From: Pseudanabaena sp. lw0831
GTDB taxonomy: Bacteria; Cyanobacteriota; Cyanobacteriia; Pseudanabaenales; Pseudanabaenaceae
Direction: 5' to 3'
Assembly: GCF_016584665.1 (NCBI RefSeq)
Contig: NZ_BBJB01000056.1
Coordinates: forward strand, 55,599 to 119,598
Length of the DNA stretch: 64,000 nucleotides
Below the pieces are notes generated by a model. It did not search any database and was not told the DNA's origin. It saw nothing but the letters and a program-made list of their open reading frames with translations. Every line of letters starts with the position of its first letter. Positions within the stretch are counted from its first letter, which is position 1. Made by a program: the position numbers and the translations under genes. This document shows positions 35,503 to 45,686 of the stretch, piece by piece.

Positions 35503-36342
35503 TCATTGCTTTGATGAAAATTTTCCGACCACGTAACCAGAAGCTCCAGCTGCAAACTCACAGGTTTTCATAAATAACATCCCAATTCCTAAAAATGGGT
35601 TCTTGAAAAGCTTGACAGGGTTTGCAAAGAAAACTCCGTATCTACGAATAATTGAAGTTTGTTTATGTAGCCGATCTTTGTTCGTATCCTTATGAATATA
35701 TAGATCTAAGGTTTTTGCGTAGTAAAACTTTTTGCGACAGGATGTAAACAAATTCAGGTTCCGCTCGTTATGATAGATTAACGTTTTAACACGACCAATA
35801 CTCCCAGCCCCATGCTTTGACTCGATACGATTCGGTAGATCGTAGTCTTCCCATCCCGTCATAGCCTCGTCATAGCCGCCAGCTTCAAGATACGCATTCT
35901 TATCAAAAAACCTCGAAGCTTCTTGCCAATCAACACCACTATAAAAGGATCTTTCTAGCTTCTTACATTTAGCCCAAACACCTTCACCAAAGGATTCTTC
36001 AGGAATAATTAATGCTTTAAGTTGTAAATCTTTCTGGATAACTTCAACACAAGCTCGCACAACCCCCTTCGTCAATACCATATCGCTGTCAATCATCAAA
36101 ACATACTCACCACTGGATTGATGGACACCAAAATTTCTCTGAGCGCTTCTTTCGTCACCTTTGTTGTAGACATGCTCTGTGTATCGCTTTGCAATCATTT
36201 GAGTATTGTCATCCGAGCTATTATCGACAACAATTAGTTCAGTTTTTTCATAGCACTGTTCTAGGATAGATTTCAGACATGGCTCCAAAAAATCAGCAGA
36301 GTTATAAGTTGGAACGATAACAGATACCAATGGAAATTCCAT
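35503..36342 (-). CDS. Family 2 glycosyltransferase
   Basis: The protein (279 aa from the ATG at 36342; 294 aa from 36387) starts with the GT-A core VSVIVPTYNSADFLEPCLKSIL and has the nucleotide-binding VVDNSSDDNT, the DxD-like VLMIDSDMVL and the downstream acceptor motif GGYDEAMTGWEDYDLPNRI. Inverting GT2 enzymes add sugars to cell-surface glycans. No membrane helices are obvious apart from a weak hydrophobic C-terminus. Its stop lies just 3 bases from that of the convergent dihydroorotase-like gene, with no terminator between. Confidence 0.85.
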   Translation of the reverse strand: MEFPLVSVIVPTYNSADFLEPCLKSILEQCYEKTELIVVDNSSDDNTQMIAKRYTEHVYNKGDERSAQRNFGVHQSSGEYVLMIDSDMVLTKGVVRACVEVIQKDLQLKALIIPEESFGEGVWAKCKKLERSFYSGVDWQEASRFFDKNAYLEAGGYDEAMTGWEDYDLPNRIESKHGAGSIGRVKTLIYHNERNLNLFTSCRKKFYYAKTLDLYIHKDTNKDRLHKQTSIIRRYGVFFANPVKLFKNPFLGIGMLFMKTCEFAAGASGYVVGKFSSKQ

Positions 36343-36692
36343 ATAATGCTCTCTCAATTCACAGATTTCAATTTTTTCACTATTCAAAATATCTTAGATC
36401 AATACAGATTATGTTAAATCATTATAGTCTTGTGATTTATTGCGATCGTCATCCCTACTGGGGCAGACAAAGGACTTAAGGCTCTTATTCCTCAAGTTAT
36501 TTAATGACCAAAGTAGGTAGGCACAATCAAATGTAAAGCCTTAAAAACTTTACTGCCAGATGGGTGGGCGGTGTAGATTTTGACTCTAGGTTTTAATTAT
36601 TCTGAGTTACTTAATACCCCCACGACAAATACAGTTTTATGGTTTCTTTAAACTTCGTTTAAAGAAACCATAAAACTGTATTCAGAAAGGAA
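36343..36692. other. Intergenic region with 26-bp palindrome
   Basis: The region holds a perfect 26-bp hairpin, arms 36628-36653 and 36657-36682 around TTC, just downstream of the secreted-protein gene on the minus strand. Between 36420 and 36620 there are weak remnants of other palindromes (for example GGTGGGCGGTGTAGATTTT) but no gene. Confidence 0.75.
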
Positions 36693-37775
36693 TCACTTTT
36701 TTGAATAAAAAGTAAATACTCGATCTAAAGCATTTTTGATGCTTTGGTCTTGTGTTAGCTGATGATAATAACTTAGCCCCTTCACCAATGCCAAGTAATC
36801 TACTGTTTTCTCTTTATCAAAATAAGTTTCCCCTCCCACAGCAACTCTAGTATTGCCTTTTGTATTGACTTCACCACTAGGCAGAATGGATTTTAGTTCG
36901 AGCGCAACAGCTCGCTTAATAGCATCCCACACAATCGGTCTTTGATTAGCTTGAGAACTCAGATTTGTGTAAAATAGCACCGCTTGCTGAATAGAAACGC
37001 CTTGGTAGCTACTGTCAAAACCATATAGCTCTAAAAATGCACCTTCAGTATTCTGTTGTTGCAATGACATTATGGCAAATTTTTCACCTAGTCTTACTGC
37101 ATCTTTTCGATCTAAAGCTCTACCTGTCAGATAATAGGCATTAGCATCTTTCCACAGACGATTTGTAGCTCTTCCATTTCCGTCTCCTTTGATTAGTTCA
37201 GATTCTTGTGACATCAACCAAGTTAGAGAATTGGAAATGGATGGATTCATTTTGATGATTTTTGTTCGCAAATAACTAGTTTCATTGCTTTCTTGAAACC
37301 ATCTGGAATTCTTACATAGCAATAGGCTTTCACCTAAATCATTTAAGTAAAATGCCACACTACTTGCAGAACTCTTCCCCTTACTCTCAGGAGCATAATC
37401 CTCAAAGCTTCCTTCTGTCTTCTGAAAAGATAGAGGATATTCTATGATTTTGATTCCAATATCAACCAACTGCACATTTTTAGTCAAAATTCCATAGGTA
37501 ATAAATCGACTGGAGTAGCGTTGAAACCCAACAGACATAAATCCTTCCCGATTTCGACCGATCGCACCAGTTTGGCTATCTACAACAACAGCTTTTACTA
37601 AGAAAGCCAGCAAATTGGGATCGACTTTGGTTAGAACACTCCACTGCGAACCTGAAGGCGTTTGAGCCTCAGCAACTGATGCTCTATTTCCTGTAGTAGA
37701 CCATAAAAAATTTTCTGGAGAGAAGACAAAAGAAGTCAATACTGTGGTCAGTGCTAATAAATATTTGAGAATCAT
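36693..37775 (-). CDS. Secreted protein of glycan cluster, possibly alpha-toroid fold
   Basis: The 360-aa protein has a signal peptide (LKYLLALTTVLTSFVFSPENFLWS) and a mature part of repeated helical stretches (GFQRYSSRFITYGILTKNVQLVDIGIKIIEY, VAFYLNDLGESLLLCKNSRWF, VKGLSYYHQLTQDQSIKNALDRVFTFYS). The repeats resemble (alpha/alpha)n-barrel glycan-active enzymes, but I see no diagnostic catalytic motif. The genes upstream on the same strand encode a flippase-like membrane protein and a GT39 enzyme, so a role on exported polysaccharide is plausible. Confidence 0.55.
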   Translation of the reverse strand: MILKYLLALTTVLTSFVFSPENFLWSTTGNRASVAEAQTPSGSQWSVLTKVDPNLLAFLVKAVVVDSQTGAIGRNREGFMSVGFQRYSSRFITYGILTKNVQLVDIGIKIIEYPLSFQKTEGSFEDYAPESKGKSSASSVAFYLNDLGESLLLCKNSRWFQESNETSYLRTKIIKMNPSISNSLTWLMSQESELIKGDGNGRATNRLWKDANAYYLTGRALDRKDAVRLGEKFAIMSLQQQNTEGAFLELYGFDSSYQGVSIQQAVLFYTNLSSQANQRPIVWDAIKRAVALELKSILPSGEVNTKGNTRVAVGGETYFDKEKTVDYLALVKGLSYYHQLTQDQSIKNALDRVFTFYSKK

Positions 37776-37791
37776 CTTTTTCTTGAGCCTA

Positions 37792-38745
37792 TTATTTTGT
37801 GGTTTTTAAGCCTTTGGAATCTAGCAACAAAATTATGGCTCCAGGGAGCGCGAGAATCCAACCAAGTATTGTAAAAGTAAGAGATAAAAGGACTGCCTGT
37901 TCAGCTGTTAAGCCAATTCTAGTAAATAAATATGCCCACAATCCTTCTTGAATACCTAACCCGCCCAAGGAAATCGGCATCAAGGTCACAACTATAGAAA
38001 TGGGTGTAAATACCAAAAGTTCCAAATATGAGATGGGAATTTGTAATTGTTGAGCAAGGAGATATTGATAAAAAATTATTGATAACTGAATAACAAAAGA
38101 AATTGCGATCGCCAGACCAAGGGATTGGCGATGTTTAAGGTATTGAATAACGATAATCTGAACTTTGTCAAGGCGATCGCAAACACTTCCAAGCCTTATT
38201 TTCGATAACCATGGCCTACTCCAACTAAGTAGCAAAGGACTAGCGATTAAAAGAAAACCTCCCCAAATAATGCCAGCACATACAAGGAAGAGCAAAACAA
38301 TATCCCAACTGCCAATAATTTTCAGTGCGGGTGGTATACCCACAAGAGCAAGAGCAAAAACGGCTGCTAACCCTGTAAATCTCTCCAAAAAAACCGAAGC
38401 AAAAGCTACTTCTGGAGCGTCAATTACTTTAGTAATTCGATAAACACGATAAACATCTCCCCCAACAGAGCTAGGCAAAAAAATGCTGACAAACATCCCT
38501 GCAAAATAACTGCTAAGTAAATAGTGAATTGGTATATGGTAACCCGCAGATTTGAGAACGACTTGCCATCTTAGACAACTAAGCCATTGACAGCCAGTAT
38601 AAAATAGCAAAGCAAAAAGAACAAAAGGTAAAGAAAGAAATTGCAAGCGGCTCAGAACTTGATTGAGATCAATACGTGTAAGAATAAAGACAAGTAGCCC
38701 CAAACTAACTGTTGTCTTTAAAAAAATCGGTAACTTATCTTTCAT
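37792..38745 (-). CDS. LPG-synthase-TM/UPF0104-type membrane protein
   Basis: The 317-aa polytopic protein begins KDKLPIFLKTTVSLGLLVFILTRIDLNQVLSRLQ and has about eight hydrophobic helices. The conserved SYFAGMFVSIFLPSSVGGDVYRVYRI and PISLGGLGIQEGLWAYLF segments are hallmarks of the lysylphosphatidylglycerol synthase TM-region family (AglD-like). Stand-alone members are thought to be flippases or partners in surface glycan assembly. The gene sits 36 bases downstream of the GT39 gene and 16 bases before the secreted-protein gene, so the three look like one operon. Confidence 0.85.
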   Translation of the reverse strand: MKDKLPIFLKTTVSLGLLVFILTRIDLNQVLSRLQFLSLPFVLFALLFYTGCQWLSCLRWQVVLKSAGYHIPIHYLLSSYFAGMFVSIFLPSSVGGDVYRVYRITKVIDAPEVAFASVFLERFTGLAAVFALALVGIPPALKIIGSWDIVLLFLVCAGIIWGGFLLIASPLLLSWSRPWLSKIRLGSVCDRLDKVQIIVIQYLKHRQSLGLAIAISFVIQLSIIFYQYLLAQQLQIPISYLELLVFTPISIVVTLMPISLGGLGIQEGLWAYLFTRIGLTAEQAVLLSLTFTILGWILALPGAIILLLDSKGLKTTK

Positions 38746-38781
38746 AGATGGCTTCTAACAGCTTTAAAAATTGGGTAAAAT

Positions 38782-41700
38782 TCAATAATTTCCTATGTCT
38801 TTGCCTTGATTTGTCTCGCTTGGAAGCATACCATCCGCTTTTTGCCATAGACGCAGGCGAACCCCATAAGGTTCAAACACCGATTTTCCTAGTGCCCGAA
38901 CGTAGTTATATAGTTTTCTTTGATTTGGTTCTTTGGGTTGTGGATTGTCATCTAGCTGAATCCAGACTCGATTTGACTTACTTAATATTTCAGAAAATTG
39001 ATCGATGCTGTTAACTACCTTACCACCTGCCCAGCGATCAATCATTTGCCCTTTCTTTAAGTAAAATCCATCAAGGCTTAAAATACCTTGAGATGGCAAA
39101 AAGTAATCAAGTTTACCAAGCGAGACAGCGGCAGCAGCTGGTAAGTTGGCTACTACAACATCATCAGGCTGCAAATTTTGTTTGACATAGTCAAATAATT
39201 GTGGGTTTTGCCTAGCGAGAGCATCTTGATAAGCCGCTAGTACCCTGTTCGGTTCTAAATTACCAATAAACAGTAGCGCAGCGCAAAAAAGTGCGATCGC
39301 TCTCAAAGGTAATAAGTTGCTAATTCCGTTTTCGAGTATTCTCCCAAGACTTCCTGAAATACAAAATGCACTGTAAACAGATAAGGTCACAAAAAGCGGA
39401 TAAATTGCAAAAGTATAACGAGGAGAAATTTGAACTACTAAAATTGTAATTGACAATAAAAAAAGGCAGACGCTACTAAACAGAAAGATTAGTTTGGCAT
39501 TTCTTTTGATTAGAAAATAAACAAATCCTAATAAAAAAAATAAACTATAGATTACATTAATTCTGCTATTGCCAACTAGCAAACCTTCTGCAAAACCAGT
39601 AATATCCCCTAGCTGTAGTTTAACTTGTACAGATGATCCACTAGATATACCTACAGGTGGAGTCAAGCAACGAATAAGAAAGAAGATACCATTAAAGCCA
39701 AATATTACTAACACCATGACACTACTCATAACAATTGACCAATCCTTCTTCAGAGAAAATGGTCTGTAAAAGCAGAGAAATCCAACTAGAAAACAAGGTA
39801 AAAGCGTCAAGTATCCTTCTTGGCTAAGCAAAAAAGCCATCGCCGAAACAAAAAACAGATGTTGATAAATTTTCCCCTCTTTGAAAATAAATCCCTTAGC
39901 GAAGAACCAGAAGGCAAACATAACATTCATTTGGAGGAACTGATAGAACCTCGTATTGCGCGAAATAGCTAACTCCCATGGATCGATCGCTAAAATTGCT
40001 GTAACCAAAAGAGCTAGCCATATTTTCCCAGTAAACTTACGGGTCAGCAAAAAGACTAGAACTAGGGTGATTGTCCCAAAAATAACGGATGTAAATCGGG
40101 CATTTTCAGAAGAGAAGCCAAATATCTTGAGCCAGAGAGCAACAGAGTAGTGATAGAGAGGTCCGCGAGTATACCAAATACCCGAGGTGGCAACAGGTGC
40201 ACCTGTATTGAGAATTCCTCTGATGGCATCAAGGGAAGTATTTTCATCGGAGTCTCTTGCTGTCGCGCCCAAGTCATATGCTCTCAAGCCAAACCCGATC
40301 GCAACAATAGTCGTTAGCCAAATCCATTGTCCCCAGCTAGATAATTGCAACTTAGCGAATAACCAGCCCCAATCTTTCAGCAAAGGTGCTGTGTTTTTAT
40401 CATCTGCCAATGAGACTTTTAATTTATTGCTATCTGGGTATTGTGAATTGTGCCAAATGCAACCTAACAAGGTGATTACTTGAATGGCAACAAACCCAAT
40501 CAATATGAGGATATTGATAGAAGGATGAGCAAATAATATGCCCATCTCTGACTCAGCATAACGGTGTTTTAGCAATCCCATGCCGATTAGGAATAATGTT
40601 CCTGGCATCATTATTCCTGCTCCAGCAATCAACGAATTTAAAGCACCCGAAGTGTAAAATCCCAATTGCCCAATCAGCAAAGTATTAGCAATAGCTAATC
40701 CCATACCCAATAATTGCCAGCCGATATTATGGAGTAAAAAGTTAGGATAGTTAAGCAAATAGGCATTGCCTTCAAATTCACGGTTAAATTCTTGAGAAGA
40801 AGGAGGTCTTAATAAGATCGCACTCGGACTAGATTCATCAAGGCTTGGTTTTGATGACGTTTTCCAACTTGAATCAGTAGCGATCGTATCAACAATTTCA
40901 TCATTGATAGTTTCTCTCCAACCATCTAAGTAAAAGCCTAAAGGGCTTTTTTGCGAATCATTTGAATTAATAGTTAGCGATCGGGCTACCCTCGCACTCA
41001 GAACATTTTTACCTTTTTGGATTAAATCGGTAACTTCAAATAGGTGTAGACTTTTACTGTCAGCGCTTCCATACTCACTAACCATTTGACCGTTTAACAA
41101 CAACGAATATTCTCCATCCCCAGAAAATCGAATAAAAGAACGTCCTCGAGATTGTGGAATATTCCAAACTCCATGGAACCAAAGCTCCCCTCTATTACTC
41201 TCAGTTCCAGTAACCCAAGAGCCTTCTAGAAAGCGTTCATAAATATTTGGACTCAATCTACTAAAAGTTTTTTCTGTAATTACACCTGCTAACTTTGCTT
41301 CTACCCAGCGTTCATCGGGAAAATCTGGTTCAACCCAAGAAGTACTTTGGTTGTTTTCTGCAAGTGAAGATACTTTCCATTCTGATTCGCCAGTTGTAAC
41401 ACTTAGAGGCTTTGCTCCCTTCACAGGATAAATATATCCTTCAACCACAACACGAGCATCCTGTCGCTGCTTTTGAACCTCTAAGGCAATTACATTTTTG
41501 CCAGTACTCAAAACTTTAGATAAATCAACATAAAACGTTTGTTTCCAGTGGTGATGATATCCTATGAATCGATTTTCAAGACGAACATCATAAGGTTCAC
41601 TATCATTTATATTTTGATTGGCTAAGGTATTACGAGCAGCAAAAGATAAAGAACTATTTGTCGTTGCTAATTGCCGTCCAAATTGTTTGCCGTTAACATA

Positions 41701-41952
41701 AAGAATAAAGCTATTATCAGCACTCAGCCGTAACCATGCTGCCTCTGGCTTATTGGTTAGATTGACTGTATGACGAGCATATAGTCGATAACTTGGCTGC
41801 GGTGATTCGATCCACTGTGCCGCAGGAGACCAAGAGACTGAAGTCAATGGCGTTGGGGCTTTATCCCATATTGCAAAGCCCAACATCCCTAGTAAACAGC
41901 CTAGAGTCAGAACCAACGCTAAAGCTAATAGAGAATGCCCAAATCTCTTCAT
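38782..41952 (-). CDS. Giant membrane glycosyltransferase (GT39-like) with N-terminal beta-sandwich modules
   Basis: A 1056-aa protein. After an N-terminal helix, residues ~35-225 and ~230-410 look like two related beta-sandwich carbohydrate-binding modules (LRLSADNSFILYVNGKQFGRQ and IRFSGDGEYSLLLNGQMVSEYG share the N-G-x turn). Residues ~415-1030 are polytopic, with the GT-C core seen in GARARDSDENTS-like DLGATARDSDENTSLDAIRGIL, the acidic catalytic position of ArnT/PMT enzymes, followed by TRGPLYHYSVALWLKIFG. It would transfer a lipid-linked sugar outside the membrane. Its start overlaps the end of the TPR gene by four bases. Confidence 0.8.
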   Translation of the reverse strand: MKRFGHSLLALALVLTLGCLLGMLGFAIWDKAPTPLTSVSWSPAAQWIESPQPSYRLYARHTVNLTNKPEAAWLRLSADNSFILYVNGKQFGRQLATTNSSLSFAARNTLANQNINDSEPYDVRLENRFIGYHHHWKQTFYVDLSKVLSTGKNVIALEVQKQRQDARVVVEGYIYPVKGAKPLSVTTGESEWKVSSLAENNQSTSWVEPDFPDERWVEAKLAGVITEKTFSRLSPNIYERFLEGSWVTGTESNRGELWFHGVWNIPQSRGRSFIRFSGDGEYSLLLNGQMVSEYGSADSKSLHLFEVTDLIQKGKNVLSARVARSLTINSNDSQKSPLGFYLDGWRETINDEIVDTIATDSSWKTSSKPSLDESSPSAILLRPPSSQEFNREFEGNAYLLNYPNFLLHNIGWQLLGMGLAIANTLLIGQLGFYTSGALNSLIAGAGIMMPGTLFLIGMGLLKHRYAESEMGILFAHPSINILILIGFVAIQVITLLGCIWHNSQYPDSNKLKVSLADDKNTAPLLKDWGWLFAKLQLSSWGQWIWLTTIVAIGFGLRAYDLGATARDSDENTSLDAIRGILNTGAPVATSGIWYTRGPLYHYSVALWLKIFGFSSENARFTSVIFGTITLVLVFLLTRKFTGKIWLALLVTAILAIDPWELAISRNTRFYQFLQMNVMFAFWFFAKGFIFKEGKIYQHLFFVSAMAFLLSQEGYLTLLPCFLVGFLCFYRPFSLKKDWSIVMSSVMVLVIFGFNGIFFLIRCLTPPVGISSGSSVQVKLQLGDITGFAEGLLVGNSRINVIYSLFFLLGFVYFLIKRNAKLIFLFSSVCLFLLSITILVVQISPRYTFAIYPLFVTLSVYSAFCISGSLGRILENGISNLLPLRAIALFCAALLFIGNLEPNRVLAAYQDALARQNPQLFDYVKQNLQPDDVVVANLPAAAAVSLGKLDYFLPSQGILSLDGFYLKKGQMIDRWAGGKVVNSIDQFSEILSKSNRVWIQLDDNPQPKEPNQRKLYNYVRALGKSVFEPYGVRLRLWQKADGMLPSETNQGKDIGNY

Positions 41953-43319
41953 TGCTCTTCCTCAACAACAATTTTCCAAGCGCTATCATCCAATGATTGT
42001 CGATATCGTAGCCAAGCATTTTTATAATCTTTATCTTTAAAGCCTTTCCAAGCAAGGTGTAAATATGCCTGCCCCAATAAAGCTGAACGTGGACGTTGAG
42101 CATATTTTTGCGTCTCTATAATTTTTAAGGCAGTATCCGCAGACTTGTCAAACTCACCATTAACTGCTCTAGCTAACATCAAGTCATACAAAGCTTCAGT
42201 ATGATTTGGAAAGATTGTTAAAATTCTTTCAAAAGAATCAGCCGCACTTGCAGCGTTACGATTACTCGGACTATTAAAATTTCTAATACCCTGATTTAAG
42301 ATCGCAGCAGCGAGGTATCCTCTCACTAAAAAGTTTTTCGGTTGCAGGTTAAGTGATTCCTGAAAATGAGTTTCAGCATTATCCCAATCTTTTTGGCGAT
42401 AGCCTTCTAAACCTTTTACTAGTTCAACTAGAGAAGTGTTAGGTTGCTCATTGTAATAACCAGCTTTTGCCATTCGCTCCCAAAAGAAATTATCACCCTG
42501 TAAGGGTGGATATAACGTTGCCAGAGTTTTACTCATACTCTGAACAAAGCCATATTCACCTTTAGCATAGTATATATTTAATTGATAATTAATAATATTA
42601 GGTACTAGTACTGATATAGCTAAGAATAACAAGCCTACTAAAAACCATGGCAGCAAGTTCCGCATATCTCTAGCCATTAATTGTAATGCTTTATCGCTTT
42701 CACCTAAATATAGTCCAAATAAACTAATCGAAAAGCCAAGAATTGCGATCGCCCAATTTAGACTTATGTATCCAAAAAAACTTACATCGTAGCCAAGGAC
42801 ACTAGCAATAAACTTCTCTAGAGAAGGCACCTGTAAAAAACTACTATTTTTGATTAAAGCGTTTAAACTTGCATATGGGGTATCTGGTTCATCCAAGAGT
42901 ATATTTTGTTTCCATTGAGATTGAATCTCTGAAAAATTCCTTTCTACATGACGATCAACTCTAGCGTTCTGGCTAGAATAATTATTAGCTAAAAATGTAA
43001 TTGCAGGTGACCAAGTAACTTGAAAATAGGGAAATAGTAAAACTATAAGTAAGCCACTCCAAAAAAGTAATCGCAGAGCTTGTTTTCTGACTTGCCAAAC
43101 AGTCAAAAATATCCCAAGCAAGCCAAACAAAACTGGTACTATTCTGTAGTAGTTAGCGATTGTAAGACTGACACCAAAGGATTCTAGAGTGTCAGAGGGT
43201 AGTGTATACCATGCTGATCTAGCACTCAAGATTAGGACAAGAGAACCGACAAAAAGAATGATCTTTTGCCTATTCACTTGAGACAATGTCCAATTAAGCG
43301 ATCGCGATACAATTTTCAT
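41949..43319 (-). CDS. Membrane protein with C-terminal TPR repeats
   Basis: The 456-aa protein has about four to six hydrophobic helices in the N-terminal half (KIILFVGSLVLILSARSAW, IVPVLFGLLGIFLTVW, LFWSGLLIVLLFPYF, LPWFLVGLLFLAISVLVPNII) and tetratricopeptide repeats in the C-terminal third (GYRQKDWDNAETHFQESLNLQPKN, FERILTIFPNHTEALYDLMLARAVNGEFDKSADTALKII). TPRs bind protein partners. Coupled translation with the GT39 gene (ATGA overlap) suggests the two act together in glycan assembly. Confidence 0.75.
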   Translation of the reverse strand: MKIVSRSLNWTLSQVNRQKIILFVGSLVLILSARSAWYTLPSDTLESFGVSLTIANYYRIVPVLFGLLGIFLTVWQVRKQALRLLFWSGLLIVLLFPYFQVTWSPAITFLANNYSSQNARVDRHVERNFSEIQSQWKQNILLDEPDTPYASLNALIKNSSFLQVPSLEKFIASVLGYDVSFFGYISLNWAIAILGFSISLFGLYLGESDKALQLMARDMRNLLPWFLVGLLFLAISVLVPNIINYQLNIYYAKGEYGFVQSMSKTLATLYPPLQGDNFFWERMAKAGYYNEQPNTSLVELVKGLEGYRQKDWDNAETHFQESLNLQPKNFLVRGYLAAAILNQGIRNFNSPSNRNAASAADSFERILTIFPNHTEALYDLMLARAVNGEFDKSADTALKIIETQKYAQRPRSALLGQAYLHLAWKGFKDKDYKNAWLRYRQSLDDSAWKIVVEEEQ

Positions 43320-43430
43320 TGGTATACAAATTTAACTCATAAAAATCTCTAATACTTGTTTTGATTACGATTTCTAATTTCCTCTTGATTACAAAAAAAT
43401 TGTTGGCATCAAAATATTCAAGGCTTTTTT

Positions 43431-44264
43431 CTACCTTATATTAAGATTTTTTTTAATCTGCTCTTTGATCTTTTTAGCTTCTTCGCGATCGCCAGCTGTC
43501 GTTAGCCCAAATAATCGGTGCTTAAGCGTACTGATCGGGTTATAAAGTTTGGCAAGCAGAGCTTTCAGTGGAGAGACTTCCTTAGTTGCCCAAACAGTTG
43601 GTCTGCGAGGTGGTACTTGGCTTAGTTCAACTTCTCGATAGAAATTTACTAAAATTGATTTCCGCGTTATATCCTCAGGCAAATTTAACCGCCGATAGCC
43701 ATGAAAAGTTGTCTCGTCAGACTTTATAATCGTGCATCGATTAAATACTGGAGAAACCTCATATACTTTGGGATTGTCATGATGGTGCATCAGCAACTCA
43801 CCGCCATAATCGTCTTGCCAATCCCTATTGAGATAAATCAAGAGAGTTAGCTCATGTATCCAAGTCTCATTTTTAGGATGCAAATTAAAATCAACATGCA
43901 TGTCTAAAAATCCGCCATCACGCGCTTGATGAAGTTCACCACAGTAATCAGCATCCATGAATACTTTCTTGCCAGCGACCTGGCTAATGAATTCACTAAA
44001 TTCATCCGAGAGCAAGTCTTGATGCAATTGAGAGAACAAATCAGATACTTGAGACCAAAATGACAACTCGTACTTTTGTGAGAACAAATAGTGATGAGAA
44101 GAATGCATCAATGACAATGCAGGGAATTGTGAAACTAGCGTGTTCGCCAAATCTTCATGCAAGAAATTTTCTATGACAATATGAGCGAATGGAATTGCAT
44201 TCAAGAATTGATTATTTAGACTTTTAGGATCTTTGCAGACTTCCTCATTAATGACTTTTAGCAT
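43431..44264 (-). CDS. 2-oxoglutarate/Fe(II)-dependent oxygenase-like protein
   Basis: The 277-aa protein contains the prolyl-4-hydroxylase-like core. HVDFNLHP provides the H-x-D iron ligands, YLNRDWQDDYGGELLMH the central strands, and TTFHGYRRL the distal histidine. RKSILVNFY holds the basic residue expected to bind 2-oxoglutarate. Related genes occur in bacterial surface-polysaccharide clusters, where they may hydroxylate sugars or proteins. It is flanked by the TPR gene and a membrane-fusion protein gene on the same strand. Substrate unknown. Confidence 0.75.
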   Translation of the reverse strand: MLKVINEEVCKDPKSLNNQFLNAIPFAHIVIENFLHEDLANTLVSQFPALSLMHSSHHYLFSQKYELSFWSQVSDLFSQLHQDLLSDEFSEFISQVAGKKVFMDADYCGELHQARDGGFLDMHVDFNLHPKNETWIHELTLLIYLNRDWQDDYGGELLMHHHDNPKVYEVSPVFNRCTIIKSDETTFHGYRRLNLPEDITRKSILVNFYREVELSQVPPRRPTVWATKEVSPLKALLAKLYNPISTLKHRLFGLTTAGDREEAKKIKEQIKKNLNIR

Positions 44265-44329
44265 TTACTTATCCTTAAACTAAACTGCAAAAAAAATTTG
44301 TACTTATCAAAAAATTGAAAAATATAAAG

Positions 44330-45637
44330 CTAAGTCTCAAGCTTATCACCAGGATTTAAAGGGCTGGGGGAAAGAACTACGCGATCGCCTAAAGCCAATC
44401 CATCTAAAACTTCGCGTTGACTAGCAAAGGTTCTTCCCAGTTTAACTTTCCTGACTACGGCTCTACCTGCTTCGGCAAGCATGACCATACCTTCGCCAGC
44501 AGATAGATGGATGACAGCACTTTCGGGGATTACCATGCTATTTCTACCTTGATCAAATTGCACATATCCTTGTAATCCAGGAGCCATTTCCAAATCTTGC
44601 ACTCTAATCCAAACCGAGTAAGTAAATTGTCGGTTGGCTCCAGCATTGCCTTGAGTAGGATTAGTTTCAACAGTGGGATTTAGTCGGATCACTTGCCCCG
44701 TATAAGTCTTACCTGGGTAAGCTACAAATCTCACTGTTGCTTGATCGCCGACTTTAACCGTATTTAGGCGGGCTTGATCGATATAAGCCTTAAACACAAT
44801 ATCTTGAGTTAAGGTCATCAACTTTGTATTCAAGTTAGCGACCTCACCACTATGAATATTTATTCGGCTCACTAATCCGTTGTTTGGGGCATAAATTACG
44901 GTACGCTCTAAATTTGTGAGTGCATTTTGCAAGGCAAGTTGTTCATTTTTTAGCTTGAATTCAAGGCTTTCTGCCTGACGCGCAAGATCATTTCTAGTAC
45001 GGTCCAATTCTCTTTCAGCAGTGTAGAGATCGCGTTTGCGAATCAGATATAAGTCCTCAGTATCTGCTAGTTGAAACCTTGAGAGCGCGCCTTCTTTAAC
45101 TAAAGTTTCTGATTGACTGAGTTTAGTATCAAAAATTGCCACTCGCCCCCTTAGGCTTTGGACGTTTGCTTCCAACGAAGCTATCTGCTCTTGTGCGGTC
45201 TGCTCTATGCTTTGAAGCCCGACTTCAGAGATCGCAATATTATTACGAGCTGTGTCAACCATGTTTTCAAAAAGTTCTTTGTTCAGCTCGATTAATTGTT
45301 GACCTTTAGTTACGCGATCGCCCTCTTGTACATATACTTTTGCAACAGATCCCGATACTAGTGGCTGAAGTTCAACTTCTTGTAAGGCGACCGACTCACC
45401 AGGTGCTGAGACAGAATCATCTATAGGTTGCTGACTCACTACTGCTGTTTCCACCTTAATTGGTTTACCTGCTTTACGCTGTTGGGCGGGATAGCCAATA
45501 TCGGATGAATAGCTGCGAGATTCAGGATTTCTCAAAGCTGGCAATAAAATAGTAACTGCTAGAACGCCAATAATTCCTAGTGGAACAACGACCAGAAGTA
45601 CCAGCATAAGACGTGACAAGGGACGAGGGACTGCCAT
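44330..45637 (-). CDS. HlyD/RND-type periplasmic adaptor (membrane fusion protein)
   Basis: The 435-aa protein has one N-terminal membrane helix (RLMLVLLVVVPLGIIGVLAVTILLPAL). It then has the lipoyl half-motifs (LQPLVSGSVAKVYVQEGDRVTKGQQLIELN and VIYAPNNGLVSRINIHSGEVAN), a long coiled-coil hairpin (~residues 135-230) and the beta-barrel domain ending in VVLSPSPLNPGDKL. Such adaptors bridge an inner-membrane pump and an outer-membrane channel. No pump gene is adjacent, so it either works with a remote transporter or serves polysaccharide export from this cluster. Confidence 0.88.
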   Translation of the reverse strand: MAVPRPLSRLMLVLLVVVPLGIIGVLAVTILLPALRNPESRSYSSDIGYPAQQRKAGKPIKVETAVVSQQPIDDSVSAPGESVALQEVELQPLVSGSVAKVYVQEGDRVTKGQQLIELNKELFENMVDTARNNIAISEVGLQSIEQTAQEQIASLEANVQSLRGRVAIFDTKLSQSETLVKEGALSRFQLADTEDLYLIRKRDLYTAERELDRTRNDLARQAESLEFKLKNEQLALQNALTNLERTVIYAPNNGLVSRINIHSGEVANLNTKLMTLTQDIVFKAYIDQARLNTVKVGDQATVRFVAYPGKTYTGQVIRLNPTVETNPTQGNAGANRQFTYSVWIRVQDLEMAPGLQGYVQFDQGRNSMVIPESAVIHLSAGEGMVMLAEAGRAVVRKVKLGRTFASQREVLDGLALGDRVVLSPSPLNPGDKLET

Positions 45638-45686
45638 ATTTACACTTACATAGATGAATAGAATCTAGTTTTTGCAATTATCTAAA

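Noticed and set aside
44330..45637. Complete RND or ABC efflux system
   Set aside because: Only the adaptor is present; no pump or ATPase gene is adjacent.
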